Assembly: GCA_036005125.1 (NCBI GenBank)
Contig: DASYQV010000211.1
Span: 1-16,521 of the forward strand
Direction of reading: 5' to 3'
Source of the DNA: DASYQV01 sp036005125
GTDB taxonomy: Bacteria > Acidobacteriota > Vicinamibacteria > Vicinamibacterales > UBA2999
DNA: 16,521 nucleotides
Below, piece after piece: positions 8,167 through 15,049 of this stretch (position 1 is the stretch's first letter; each line of letters begins with the position of its first letter). The notes under the pieces were generated by a model. It ran no database searches. It had not been told where the DNA came from and saw nothing but the letters and a program-made list of their open reading frames with translations. Made by a program: the position numbers and the translations under genes.

Positions 8167-8943
8167 CTACTGCTGTCGCTGCGCGGCGCGAATCAGGTAA
8201 TTCAGCATCTGCCGCTGCTGCCTCACCTCGACGCCCGCGGCGCCTTCCATTTGTCCCATCGTCCGCTCGATGCGTGCCAGATCCACCTGCCGCTGGGAAT
8301 CGAGATCACGAACGACTTGCGCCGTACGAAACGCCAGCTCACGCTGCTGGCGCTGCTCACTCTCGGCAACGAGCTCCCGCACCTGCTGCATCAGTTGCTC
8401 CTCGGAGACCGCTGCGCGCACCGGCCTGACGTGGCCATCCGCCTGGCGTGCCTTCACGAATTCGCTGCGAAGCCGGTCCTCGAGGGCAGCCAGGTCGGCC
8501 GGCGAAACACCAGCCGTCCTCATAGGGATTGCGTCGATCGGCCGCTCGCTGACGATTGTCGAAGCGGAATCGGGTGGGACGGACGGCCGCGTCACGCCAA
8601 CGCCCATGAGCGCGCCACTGGCAAAGATCAACACCGCCGCCGCAGCCTGGGCCCAGGCCGGCAGCGGCCGCTGCCACCAGCGTGGCGAGGTCAGCACGGG
8701 CGCAGGGTCGGGCTCGGACGCCGGTTTCGGGGAGGACGCGACAATCCGGAATCCCAGCGCCCCGGTTGGGGGTGCCCACGACGCGAGCCGTGCCCGCGTC
8801 GCACGCAATGCCTCCACCTCCTCCGCACATGTCGTGCAGATGGCGAGATGAGCTTCGATAGCACAGCGCTCGGCCGGTTCGCACTCATCATAGAGGTAAC
8901 TGGTCAGCGCCGACGGATCTCCACACTGATAGTCGAGACTCAT
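8167..8943 (-). CDS. Membrane anti-sigma factor with zf-HC2 domain
   Basis: Predicted 258-residue inner-membrane anti-sigma factor that holds the adjacent ECF sigma factor inactive. The N-terminal zinc-binding anti-sigma motif is visible as Cys7 and His32-x3-Cys36-x2-Cys39 (AHLAICTTC), with the expected 25-residue spacing. One membrane span lies at about 96-116 (AWAQAAAAVLIFASGALMGV). The periplasmic part, about 120-258, is helical and Gln/Arg/Glu-rich (EEQLMQQVRELVAESEQRQQ), probably coiled coil. The start ATG overlaps the sigma gene stop as ATGA (8940-8943), so the two are translationally coupled. The sensed signal is not evident. Confidence 0.9.
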   Translation of the reverse strand: MSLDYQCGDPSALTSYLYDECEPAERCAIEAHLAICTTCAEEVEALRATRARLASWAPPTGALGFRIVASSPKPASEPDPAPVLTSPRWWQRPLPAWAQAAAAVLIFASGALMGVGVTRPSVPPDSASTIVSERPIDAIPMRTAGVSPADLAALEDRLRSEFVKARQADGHVRPVRAAVSEEQLMQQVRELVAESEQRQQRELAFRTAQVVRDLDSQRQVDLARIERTMGQMEGAAGVEVRQQRQMLNYLIRAAQRQQ

Positions 8944-9530
8944 ATGTGTTTCACCAGTTCCGGGGCCGTTTTCTCATTTTTTAGCAGGTGCCGGCGCAGC
9001 ACGGTCAAGCCCTGATACAGGCGCGTCTTCACGGTGCTGAGCGGGCACCCCTGCAGGTCGGCGATCTCCTGAAAGGTCATCCCGTGGTACTCCTTCAGGA
9101 TGATGGCCGTCCGCTGTTCCTCGGACAGTAGCGCCATCGCCTGCTCGACAATTGCGCTGAGCTCTTGCCGAGCGACCAGCTCCTCGATGGACTCCGACGG
9201 CCCGCGCTCGGACACGAGGTCGACGAGCTCGACCCCTTCCGGCGGTTGCATCAAGGGAGCACGCCGCTGTCGCCGGATCCAATCGCGACAGAGGTTGAGT
9301 GCAATACGGTACAGCCACGACGAGAATTTTGCCTGGCCCTTGAACCCTGGCAGGGCCCGAAACGCCCGCAGAAAGGTTTCCTGGCACACGTCCCTCGCGT
9401 CCTCCTCGCGGCCGATCACGCGATACGCGAGCGCGTAAATCGGCCGTTCCCATCGGAGGATGAGCTGATTAAAACTGTCGACGTCGCCGCCGATCGATCT
9501 GGCGACGAGTTCTTCGTCGGACCACGCCAT
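8940..9530 (-). CDS. RNA polymerase ECF sigma factor (RpoE-like)
   Basis: Extracytoplasmic-function sigma factor of 196 residues directing RNA polymerase to stress promoters. Region 2 covers about residues 20-90 (FNQLILRWERPIYALAYRVI, DARDVCQETFLRAFRALPGF, FSSWLYRIALNLCRDWIRRQ). Region 4 covers about 130-185 (LLSEEQRTAIILKEYHGMTF, then QEIADLQGCPLSTVKTRLYQ with the helix-turn-helix). The start is ATG 9530; GGAGG lies rather far upstream (13 bases). It overlaps the anti-sigma gene by 4 bp and heads a three-gene minus-strand unit. Such factors usually autoregulate, but no recognisable GAAC-type -35 was found in the upstream region. Confidence 0.95.
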   Translation of the reverse strand: MAWSDEELVARSIGGDVDSFNQLILRWERPIYALAYRVIGREEDARDVCQETFLRAFRALPGFKGQAKFSSWLYRIALNLCRDWIRRQRRAPLMQPPEGVELVDLVSERGPSESIEELVARQELSAIVEQAMALLSEEQRTAIILKEYHGMTFQEIADLQGCPLSTVKTRLYQGLTVLRRHLLKNEKTAPELVKHI

Positions 9531-9591
9531 GGAAAGCGGGGGGCCTCCGGTCCAGCCAGTTACGCGACATCGAGGGCACAGCCCTTGGGCG

Positions 9592-9640
9592 TGTGACGAA
9601 ACGTGCCGGAGCCACGAGCCCGAAGCTCATTTTCGTCACA
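9592..9640. promoter_or_regulatory. Inverted repeat TGTGACGAAA / TTTCGTCACA upstream of the ECF sigma gene
   Basis: TGTGACGAAA (9592-9601) and TTTCGTCACA (9631-9640) are perfect inverted copies separated by 29 bases. Within the spacer the minus strand can form GAGC-TTCGG-GCTC. The site is 62-110 bases upstream of the sigma factor start. It could be a paired operator or an RNA stem in the leader; the sequence alone does not decide. Confidence 0.5.
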
Positions 9641-9682
9641 GGCTTTTCCGTCTTAGACGGTGAGGCGGGACGCCCGGCCTGC

Positions 9683-9816
9683 CGAGTCCCTGTGCGGCTT
9701 TCCCAACGAGGTTTGCCCGGTTTCTGGGACCGCCTGACGGACCCGGTGCGGCGAAGCACGCCAGAAAATACTGATGAACCAGCCAAACGGCTCTGGATTG
9801 TGACCGGCAGAGCCCT
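9683..9816 (-). repeat. Composite structured repeat, copy 3 (full length, diverged, opposite strand)
   Basis: Read on the minus strand, the module order is that of copy 1. Stem GGCTCTG/CAGAGCC (arms at 9808-9814 and 9789-9795) comes first, then GGCTGGTTCATCAGT, then TTTTCTGGCGTGCTTCGCCG, a GGGTCCG arm, and finally AAAGCCGCACAGGGACTC near 9698-9683. Several stem positions differ from copy 1, yet pairing between the arms is partly kept, as expected if structure is under selection. Confidence 0.65.
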
Positions 9817-9905
9817 TGACTGGTTATTATAGGGCCTAACCTGTTGTGCAAGGGATGCTTAGGCGTCCCTCACCGGCCATGGGCCGGGTGGTAAAATCGC
9901 TGATT

Positions 9906-11933
9906 GTGATCGACGCGGTCCGCCTTGCCAATCTGGCCCGGGTCCTGGCGCGGGGCGTCCGGATGGCGGACCTGCTTCCGCAGCTTCATGAATGCGCGGT
10001 CGAAGCGGCGGACGGCCGATGTTCGGTCCTCCTGCAGACCAACCCCCGAACGGCGCAACTTCATCCGACGTCAGCGTCCGGGCTCGACGACCTGCCGACA
10101 GCCCCATGGCTGACGAGCGAGCCTGAGGCGCGTCTTGCGTCCGCGGCCCTGAACAGCGAGCAGCCGACGCCGGTTCCCGACATTGCGGTCCGCTGTACCT
10201 CGCTCGCTGCGCACCTTGGGACCCGTCACGCCTTGCTCCTGCCCCTCAACGGCCTGTATGGTCAGCTCGGGTTGCTCGTCATCGGGCTCGATGTCGATCC
10301 GTCAGGCGAGGAGCTCGAGGCGCGGATGGCCCCGGTGGCCGACGCGTTCGTGCTGGCTATCGAGCGGCTGCGGCTGCAGCGCGATGCGGACTTGCAGCGC
10401 GATCTGCGGGCGTTGATGCTCGATTTCATGCAGCGCGTGTCCTCGGCGCTCAACCTGCGCGCGGGGCTCGAGATCTTCTGCGACGCCGCGGCGCGCCTGT
10501 TTGGCGCGGACCGTATCTCGGTCTGGCTTCACAATCGGCGCGCGCGCGAGCTGGTGCTGGACGCCTCGTCGGACCCGGGCTCGGTTGCGCGCGCCTCGCG
10601 TGTCTTCAGCGACGATCAGGCGCACCCTGCGGCGCTCGCGATGCGGCGCGATCGCGCCCAGATCTACGAGCCTTCAGCGACGTCGTTCACGGGCGCTCCG
10701 GACGTGGCCGTCGGGCTCAAGGGGCGGCGACGGGCGCTGGGCACGCTGATTTTCGAGGGCGTGCGGATTGAGCCGGGGGGTGAGGCGGACGTCGTCGCGC
10801 GCGCGGAAGAGATTGGCCGGCAACTATCGGCCGCCATCGAGAATACGCAGCTGCTCGAGCAGGTGCTGAAGTCGCGCCAGGAGCTCGAAAACACGTTCAA
10901 CGCGCTCCCCGACCTCGTGGCGGTCTGCGATCAGACGCTGGACCTCGTCCACGTGAACCAGGCGTTCGCCCATCGGGTGGGCGTCCCTCGTCATGCCATT
11001 GTCTACCGCTCGTTACGCGATTTCGTGGCCCCGGCGACAATCGACTGGCTGACGTCGATGACGACCGACCGCGCGGCGGGTCCCGCTCCGGTCACGCGCG
11101 AGGTCACCGATGAGGTGCTGGCCGGCACATTTGCCATCACGGTCACGCCGCTGCTCACCGACGATGAGACCGCCGGCCTCGTCGTGGTGGCCCGCGACAT
11201 CACCCGACAATCGACGCTCGAGGCCGAGCGCATGGCGCTGCGCGACCGGCTCACGCAGAGCGAGAAGCTCGCCGCACTCGGGCAATTCGTGGCGGGAATT
11301 GCTCACGAACTGAACAATCCGTTACAGGGCGTCCTCGGACACCTCGAGCTGCTCCGCTCGACGGGCGATCTGCCCCCGCGCTTGCGTAAAGATGTGCAGA
11401 CCATCTTCCGCGAAGCCGACCGTGCTGCGAAAATCGTGCGGAACCTGCTGGTGTTTGCCGGCTCGCGGCGGCTCTCGCGTCGGAGATTGAGCCTGAATCT
11501 CGTCGTATCCCGTGTGCTGGCCCTGCGGTCGGCGTCCTGCCGAGCCGCAGGCATCGACGTCGTTCGAGTCGTGGACGAATCGCTGCCGCGGTTGCTCGGG
11601 GATCCGCTCATGCTTCAACAGGCATTGCTGAATGTCGTGCTCAACGCTGAGCAGGCGGTGAAGGGACGTCCCGACGCTCGCATCGAGGTCCGGACCGCAC
11701 ATGCGAATGGCATCGCGTCGGTGCGCGTCGCCGACAACGGCCCCGGCGTTCCGCTCGAGGTGCTGTCGCGAGTGTTCGAACCCTTCTTTACGACGAAGGA
11801 GGTCGGCAAGGGCACCGGACTCGGCCTTGCGATCGCGTACGGCATCGTTCAGGAGCACGGTGGTGCAATACGCGCGGCAAACGGTCCATCGGGAGGCGCG
11901 GTTTTCACGATTGAACTTCCTTTTCGCGGGTAG
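9906..11933 (+). CDS. Cytoplasmic sensor histidine kinase (GAF-GAF-PAS-HisKA-HATPase)
   Basis: Autophosphorylating kinase of a two-component system, 675 residues from GTG 9906. In order: a GAF-like region (about 10-160), a second GAF-like region (about 180-315, GLEIFCDAAARLFGADRISV), a PAS domain (about 325-440, TFNALPDLVAVCDQTLDLVH), HisKA with GIAHELNNPLQGVLGHLELL (His467), and a HATPase with N-box LLNVVLNAEQAV, G1 ADNGPGVP, F-box FEPFFTTK and G2 GKGTGLGLAIAYG. No membrane span, so the signal is cytoplasmic. The frame is open from 9846 with other starts at 9846, 9855 and 9879. I prefer GTG 9906: TAAAAT 8 bases before it would suit a leaderless start, and upstream codon usage is poor. The HTH-receiver gene follows after 12 bases. 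Confidence 0.9.
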   Translation: MIDAVRLANLARVLARGVRMADLLPQLHECAVEAADGRCSVLLQTNPRTAQLHPTSASGLDDLPTAPWLTSEPEARLASAALNSEQPTPVPDIAVRCTSLAAHLGTRHALLLPLNGLYGQLGLLVIGLDVDPSGEELEARMAPVADAFVLAIERLRLQRDADLQRDLRALMLDFMQRVSSALNLRAGLEIFCDAAARLFGADRISVWLHNRRARELVLDASSDPGSVARASRVFSDDQAHPAALAMRRDRAQIYEPSATSFTGAPDVAVGLKGRRRALGTLIFEGVRIEPGGEADVVARAEEIGRQLSAAIENTQLLEQVLKSRQELENTFNALPDLVAVCDQTLDLVHVNQAFAHRVGVPRHAIVYRSLRDFVAPATIDWLTSMTTDRAAGPAPVTREVTDEVLAGTFAITVTPLLTDDETAGLVVVARDITRQSTLEAERMALRDRLTQSEKLAALGQFVAGIAHELNNPLQGVLGHLELLRSTGDLPPRLRKDVQTIFREADRAAKIVRNLLVFAGSRRLSRRRLSLNLVVSRVLALRSASCRAAGIDVVRVVDESLPRLLGDPLMLQQALLNVVLNAEQAVKGRPDARIEVRTAHANGIASVRVADNGPGVPLEVLSRVFEPFFTTKEVGKGTGLGLAIAYGIVQEHGGAIRAANGPSGGAVFTIELPFRG

Positions 11934-11945
11934 AATAAGGCAGCC

Positions 11946-12548
11946 TTGGCACTGAACTTTCCGAACGACGAAGTCTTCCTGACCACCGAAGAGGTGCTCG
12001 AGTATCTGCAGGTGAACCTGCGGACCGTGTATCGCCTCATCAAGGCAGGAAAGATCCCGGCCGTGCGCGTTGGACGTCAGTGGCGTTTTCGAAAGCGCGA
12101 CATCGACGCGTGGCTTGACAGCCAGCGGCCTCGAGGCGTGGAGCGTCCAGCAGGAGCCGTGGCCGCACCCATGCCGTCGCGCAGCGCGCGGAAGCGCGTG
12201 CTGGTGGTGGACGACGAGGCGAGCATTCGCGATCTCCTGTCGAAGACGCTCGCGCTCGCCGAGTACGATGTCGATACGGCGCCCGACGGCACGTCGGCGC
12301 TCGACCGCATGCGCACGTTCACCTACGACCTGCTCATCGCCGATCTGAAGATGCCGGGCATGGACGGGCTCACGCTGATTCGCCAGGCGAAGCGCATCAA
12401 GGCGGATCTCCCGGTGATCATCATCACTGGCTTCTCGACCGAATCGAGCGCCATCGAGGCGGTGAACTTGGGCGTGGATGGGTATCTCACCAAGCCATTC
12501 CGCGTGCCGGCTGTTCTTGCCGCCGCGGCAAAAGCCCTGGGTCAGTAG
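11946..12548 (+). CDS. Excisionase-type HTH fused to a response-regulator receiver domain
   Basis: Predicted 200-residue phosphorylation-controlled DNA-binding protein. Residues 9-60 are an excisionase/MerR-like helix-turn-helix (FLTTEEVLEYLQVNLRTVYR, then IPAVRVGRQWRFRKRDIDAW). After an Ala/Pro linker, residues 83-198 form a receiver domain: acidic pair Asp89-Asp90 (VLVVDDEASIRDLL), phosphoacceptor Asp133 (LLIADLKMPGMDG), Thr161 (IIITGFS) and Lys183 (YLTKPF). The order is opposite to ordinary response regulators, which carry DNA binding at the C-terminus. The start is TTG 11946, with AAGG 5 bases upstream. It follows the kinase after 12 bases and is its likely partner. No integrase is nearby, so a transcriptional role is more likely than recombination. 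Confidence 0.92.
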   Translation: MALNFPNDEVFLTTEEVLEYLQVNLRTVYRLIKAGKIPAVRVGRQWRFRKRDIDAWLDSQRPRGVERPAGAVAAPMPSRSARKRVLVVDDEASIRDLLSKTLALAEYDVDTAPDGTSALDRMRTFTYDLLIADLKMPGMDGLTLIRQAKRIKADLPVIIITGFSTESSAIEAVNLGVDGYLTKPFRVPAVLAAAAKALGQ

Positions 12549-12567
12549 CCGGAGAGCTCGAACGCGC

Positions 12568-12631
12568 GCCGGCTCTAAAGAGCCGGCCTACGTGCGGCTG
12601 TTGTACGTAGGCCGCATCTTTAGATGCGGCC
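12568..12631. repeat. REPIN-like inverted pair of REP hairpins
   Basis: The left hairpin is GCCGGCTC (12568-12575), loop TAAA, GAGCCGGC (12580-12587), followed by CTAC. The right hairpin is GTAG (12607-12610), then GCCGCATC, loop TTTA, GATGCGGC (to 12630). The two are inverted copies of one plan, with GTAG at the 5' foot of each stem. GGCCTACGT (12585-12593) and ACGTAGGCC (12605-12613) can also pair, giving an alternative central stem. The pair fills the gap between the response-regulator and ABC-F genes. Confidence 0.8.
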
Positions 12632-12732
12632 CAGCCGGCGACCTGCCGACGCTCCTCCGCGCGCCACCGCGATGTTACGATTAAGGGTTGGCTGAGTTTG
12701 TCGTGCCTCGGGAGCAGCCAACCGTAGGGTCA

Positions 12733-14871
12733 ATGATTCAACTTGCAGAGCTGACAAAGGCATTCGGCGATCGTGTGTTGCTCGATCGGGTCACCTGGCA
12801 GATCTCGGATGGTGATCGTGTCGGACTCTGCGGGCCGAACGGGGCGGGCAAAACAACGCTGCTCAAGATGCTGGCTGGTCTCGAGGAGCCGGACAGCGGC
12901 GCCATCATCACCCCGTCGGCGCTGACGATCGGGTATCTGCCTCAGGACGGCCTCGAACACGCTGGCAAGACGCTGTTCGAGGAAGCCAGCAGCGCGTTTC
13001 AGCCGCTTCTCGACATCAAAGCCGAGATGCACGACATCGAGCATCGGCTCGCCGACGCGTCGGTGCCGCAGGTCGAGCACGATGCGATGCTCGAGCGTTA
13101 CAGCGACCTTCAGGACCGGTTCCGTCTCGGCGACGGCTACAGCATGGATCTGCGCATCGCGACCGTGCTCCGCGGCCTCGGTTTCTCGCAGGAGGATGCC
13201 GATCGCCCCAGCGAGACGTTCTCCGGCGGCTGGCAGATGCGCATCGCGCTCGCGAAGCTGCTGCTCGGCCGTCCCAATCTGCTCCTGCTCGACGAGCCGA
13301 CGAACCACCTCGATCTCGACGCGCGCAACTGGCTGGAAGAGTATCTGGCCGAATACCCGTACGCGGTGATCCTCGTCTCGCACGATCGCTACTTCCTCGA
13401 CGCCGTCGTCACGCGCATCACGGATCTGAACCTGCGCAGGCTCACCGATTACGTCGGGAACTACAGCACGTACGTCGAGCAGCGCGACCAGATGCTCGAG
13501 CGGCTCCGTCAGGCCAAGCGCGAGCAGGACGACGAGGTCGCCCGCGTCAAGATGTTCGTCGACCGGTTCCGCTACCAGGCGACCAAGGCCGCCCAGGTCC
13601 AGAGCCGAGTCAAGATGCTCGAGAAGGTGGTACCGATCGAAGTGCCGCCCGAGCGGAAGCGCATTCACTTCAAGTTTCCGCCGTGCGCCAAGAGCGGCCG
13701 CATCGTGCTCGAGCTGCAGCACGCGCGAAAGGCCTACGGGGACTTGACGGTTTTCGAGGACGTCGCCCTCCACGTCGAGCGCGGCGATCGAATCGCGCTG
13801 GTGGGCCCGAATGGTTCGGGCAAATCGACGCTGATGCGCATGCTGTCGGGCGAGGAGATGCCTGACGCCGGCACGCGGACCGTCGGTCATCAGGTCGTCA
13901 TGGAGTACTTCGCGCAGGACGAGGCCACGCGCCTCGACCCGGGACTCACCGTCTACGAAACACTCGCGAGCGGTTCACCAACCGGCATGGTGCCGGCCAT
14001 TCGCAACATCCTTGGCGGGTTCCTGTTCTCGGGCGACGACGCGTACAAGAAGGTGGCGGTGCTGTCAGGCGGCGAGCGGACCCGCCTGGCCGTCGCGCGT
14101 ATGCTGCTCAGGCCGTCGAACACGCTGCTGCTCGACGAGCCAACGAACCATCTCGATCTCGATTCGAAGGACGTTCTTCTCGAAGCGCTCGAAGACTATG
14201 GCGGCACGCTCGTTATCGTGTCGCACGATCGCTACTTCGTGGAACGGCTTGCGACGAAGATCGTCGAGATCGGCCACGGTGCAGCGCTCGTCTACCCGGG
14301 CACCTACCCCGAGTTCCTCTGGCACAAGGAGCAGCTCGCGAGCGCCGGTAACGGCCAGGGGACCCGGGCCGGGGTCCCCGCCGCGCGTGGTGTGCGCGGT
14401 GGGGTGGAGGCCGGGGTCCCCGCCGCGCGTGGTGTGCGCGGTGGGGTGGAGGCCGGGGTCCCCGCCGCGCGTGGTGTGCGCGGGGCGGTCCCCGCCGCGC
14501 GTGGTGTGCGCGGTGGGGTGGAGGCGCGGCCCTCGGCGCCCGTGCAGAAGCCTCCGATCGGCACCGTTGACGCGCCCGCGTCGCGGACACTCGACGTCTC
14601 CCGCGAGGAGCGGAAGCGGATGGAAGCCGAGCGTCGGAAGAAGCAGCGATCGCGCGACGCGCTCTCGCGGCGCATCGCGGATCTCGAGTCGCTCATTGCA
14701 GACCGCGAGGCACAGGTCAAGGACCTCGAGGCGGCCATGTCGACTCCCGGCTTCTACGAGAACCACGAGACGTCCAAGCCTGCGATCGAGCGCCATCAGT
14801 CGCTGATGTGGGAAGTTGGCGATCTGATCGCCCAGTGGGAGGCGCTCCAGGAGCACGCGACCGAGTCCTGA
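12733..14871 (+). CDS. ABC-F family ATPase, likely ribosome-associated
   Basis: Soluble protein with two ABC domains and no membrane part; ABC-F proteins act on ribosomes in translation control or antibiotic protection. From ATG 12733 it has 712 residues. Domain 1: Walker A GPNGAGKT (34-41), signature FSGGW (163-167), Walker B LLLLDEPTNHLD (183-194). A charged linker at about 245-320 (QRDQMLERLRQAKREQDDEV) matches the ABC-F inter-domain arm. Domain 2: GPNGSGKS (358-365), LSGGER (444-449), LLLDEPTNHLD (465-475). A C-terminal coiled coil covers about 615-705. Between domain 2 and the coiled coil lies a four-fold VPAARGVRGG repeat. TTG 12688 is an alternative start, 6 bases after TACGAT; ATG 12733 fits the family start MIQLAELTKAFG. 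Subfamily is undecided. Confidence 0.93.
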   Translation: MIQLAELTKAFGDRVLLDRVTWQISDGDRVGLCGPNGAGKTTLLKMLAGLEEPDSGAIITPSALTIGYLPQDGLEHAGKTLFEEASSAFQPLLDIKAEMHDIEHRLADASVPQVEHDAMLERYSDLQDRFRLGDGYSMDLRIATVLRGLGFSQEDADRPSETFSGGWQMRIALAKLLLGRPNLLLLDEPTNHLDLDARNWLEEYLAEYPYAVILVSHDRYFLDAVVTRITDLNLRRLTDYVGNYSTYVEQRDQMLERLRQAKREQDDEVARVKMFVDRFRYQATKAAQVQSRVKMLEKVVPIEVPPERKRIHFKFPPCAKSGRIVLELQHARKAYGDLTVFEDVALHVERGDRIALVGPNGSGKSTLMRMLSGEEMPDAGTRTVGHQVVMEYFAQDEATRLDPGLTVYETLASGSPTGMVPAIRNILGGFLFSGDDAYKKVAVLSGGERTRLAVARMLLRPSNTLLLDEPTNHLDLDSKDVLLEALEDYGGTLVIVSHDRYFVERLATKIVEIGHGAALVYPGTYPEFLWHKEQLASAGNGQGTRAGVPAARGVRGGVEAGVPAARGVRGGVEAGVPAARGVRGAVPAARGVRGGVEARPSAPVQKPPIGTVDAPASRTLDVSREERKRMEAERRKKQRSRDALSRRIADLESLIADREAQVKDLEAAMSTPGFYENHETSKPAIERHQSLMWEVGDLIAQWEALQEHATES
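14368..14523 (+). repeat. Palindromic 42-bp tandem repeat inside the ABC-F gene
   Basis: Four in-frame copies encode AGVPAARGVRGGVE twice, then AGVPAARGVRG and AVPAARGVRGGVE; a 12-base deletion joins the last two. The full copies at 14368-14409 and 14410-14451 are identical. In each copy CCCCGCCGCGC can pair with GCGCGGTGGGG (11 bp, one G-U; 14376-14386 with 14394-14404 in copy 1), so every unit is also a strong hairpin. The coded segment is Gly/Ala/Arg-rich and probably disordered, sitting in a linker between folded parts. Confidence 0.92.
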
Positions 14872-14899
14872 ACGTATGTGTACGGAACGTATGTGTACG
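14870..14899 (+). repeat. Two tandem 15-bp copies of GAACGTATGTGTACG
   Basis: Two perfect copies, 14870-14884 and 14885-14899, begin inside the stop codon of the ABC-F gene. A partial third, GGTATGTGACG, follows at 14902-14912 and runs into the first REP-like hairpin. The 4-base core GTAC/GTAT is partly palindromic. No function is evident. Confidence 0.85.
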
Positions 14900-14911
14900 C
14901 AGGTATGTGAC

Positions 14912-15024
14912 GTAGGCCGCATCTTCAGATGCGGCCCAGCGCCGGGTCTGAAGACCCGGCCTACGTACGGTTTTTCGTAGCCCCATCTTTAGATGCGGTG
15001 CGCGCCGGATCTAAAGACCTGGCG
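14912..15024. repeat. Array of four alternating REP-like hairpins (two inverted pairs)
   Basis: Hairpin A: GTAG (14912-14915) plus stem GCCGCATC / GATGCGGC, loop TTCA, ending 14935. Hairpin B, inverted: GCCGGGTC (14941-14948), loop TGAA, GACCCGGC (to 14960), then CTAC. Hairpin C: GTAG (14977-14980) plus a degenerate CCCCATC, TTTA, GATGCGG. Hairpin D: an inverted, degenerate copy at 15003-15024 with loop TAAA. ACGTAGGCCG (14910-14919) pairs with CGGCCTACGT (14957-14966), enclosing A and B in a junction. The B-spacer-C part aligns with the pair at 12568-12631. The array lies between two convergent genes. Confidence 0.82.
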
Positions 15025-15049
15025 TTCAGCAAGCGTCGCGCGCCACGTG

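Larger units (their letters stand above)
9531..9905. other. Divergent regulatory interval of about 375 bp between the sigma unit and the histidine kinase
   Basis: No gene is supported here. From left to right it holds a 10-bp inverted repeat flanking 29 bases (9592-9640), a small palindrome CCGTCTTAGACGG (9648-9660), a minus-strand copy of the composite repeat (9683-9816), and a TATAAT on the minus strand (9831-9826) without a matching -35. The kinase frame is open from 9846, but its first 20 codons have poor third-position GC, so I treat them as non-coding. Confidence 0.6.

Noticed and set aside
7420..9015. Plus-strand frame of about 531 codons opposite the sigma/anti-sigma unit
   Set aside because: It spans three real minus-strand genes and their gaps, with a His/Arg/Leu-rich shadow composition and no domain.
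9592..9640. CRP/FNR-type operator
   Set aside because: TGTGA and TCACA are present, but the spacing is about 40 bases rather than the 6 of a CRP site.
9826..9831. Perfect TATAAT on the minus strand as the sigma operon promoter
   Set aside because: No -35 at a proper distance, and it is about 300 bases from the sigma start at the edge of the composite repeat; chance cannot be excluded.
14368..14523. CRISPR array
   Set aside because: Units are directly adjacent with no unique spacers, stay in frame within a gene, and no cas genes are present.
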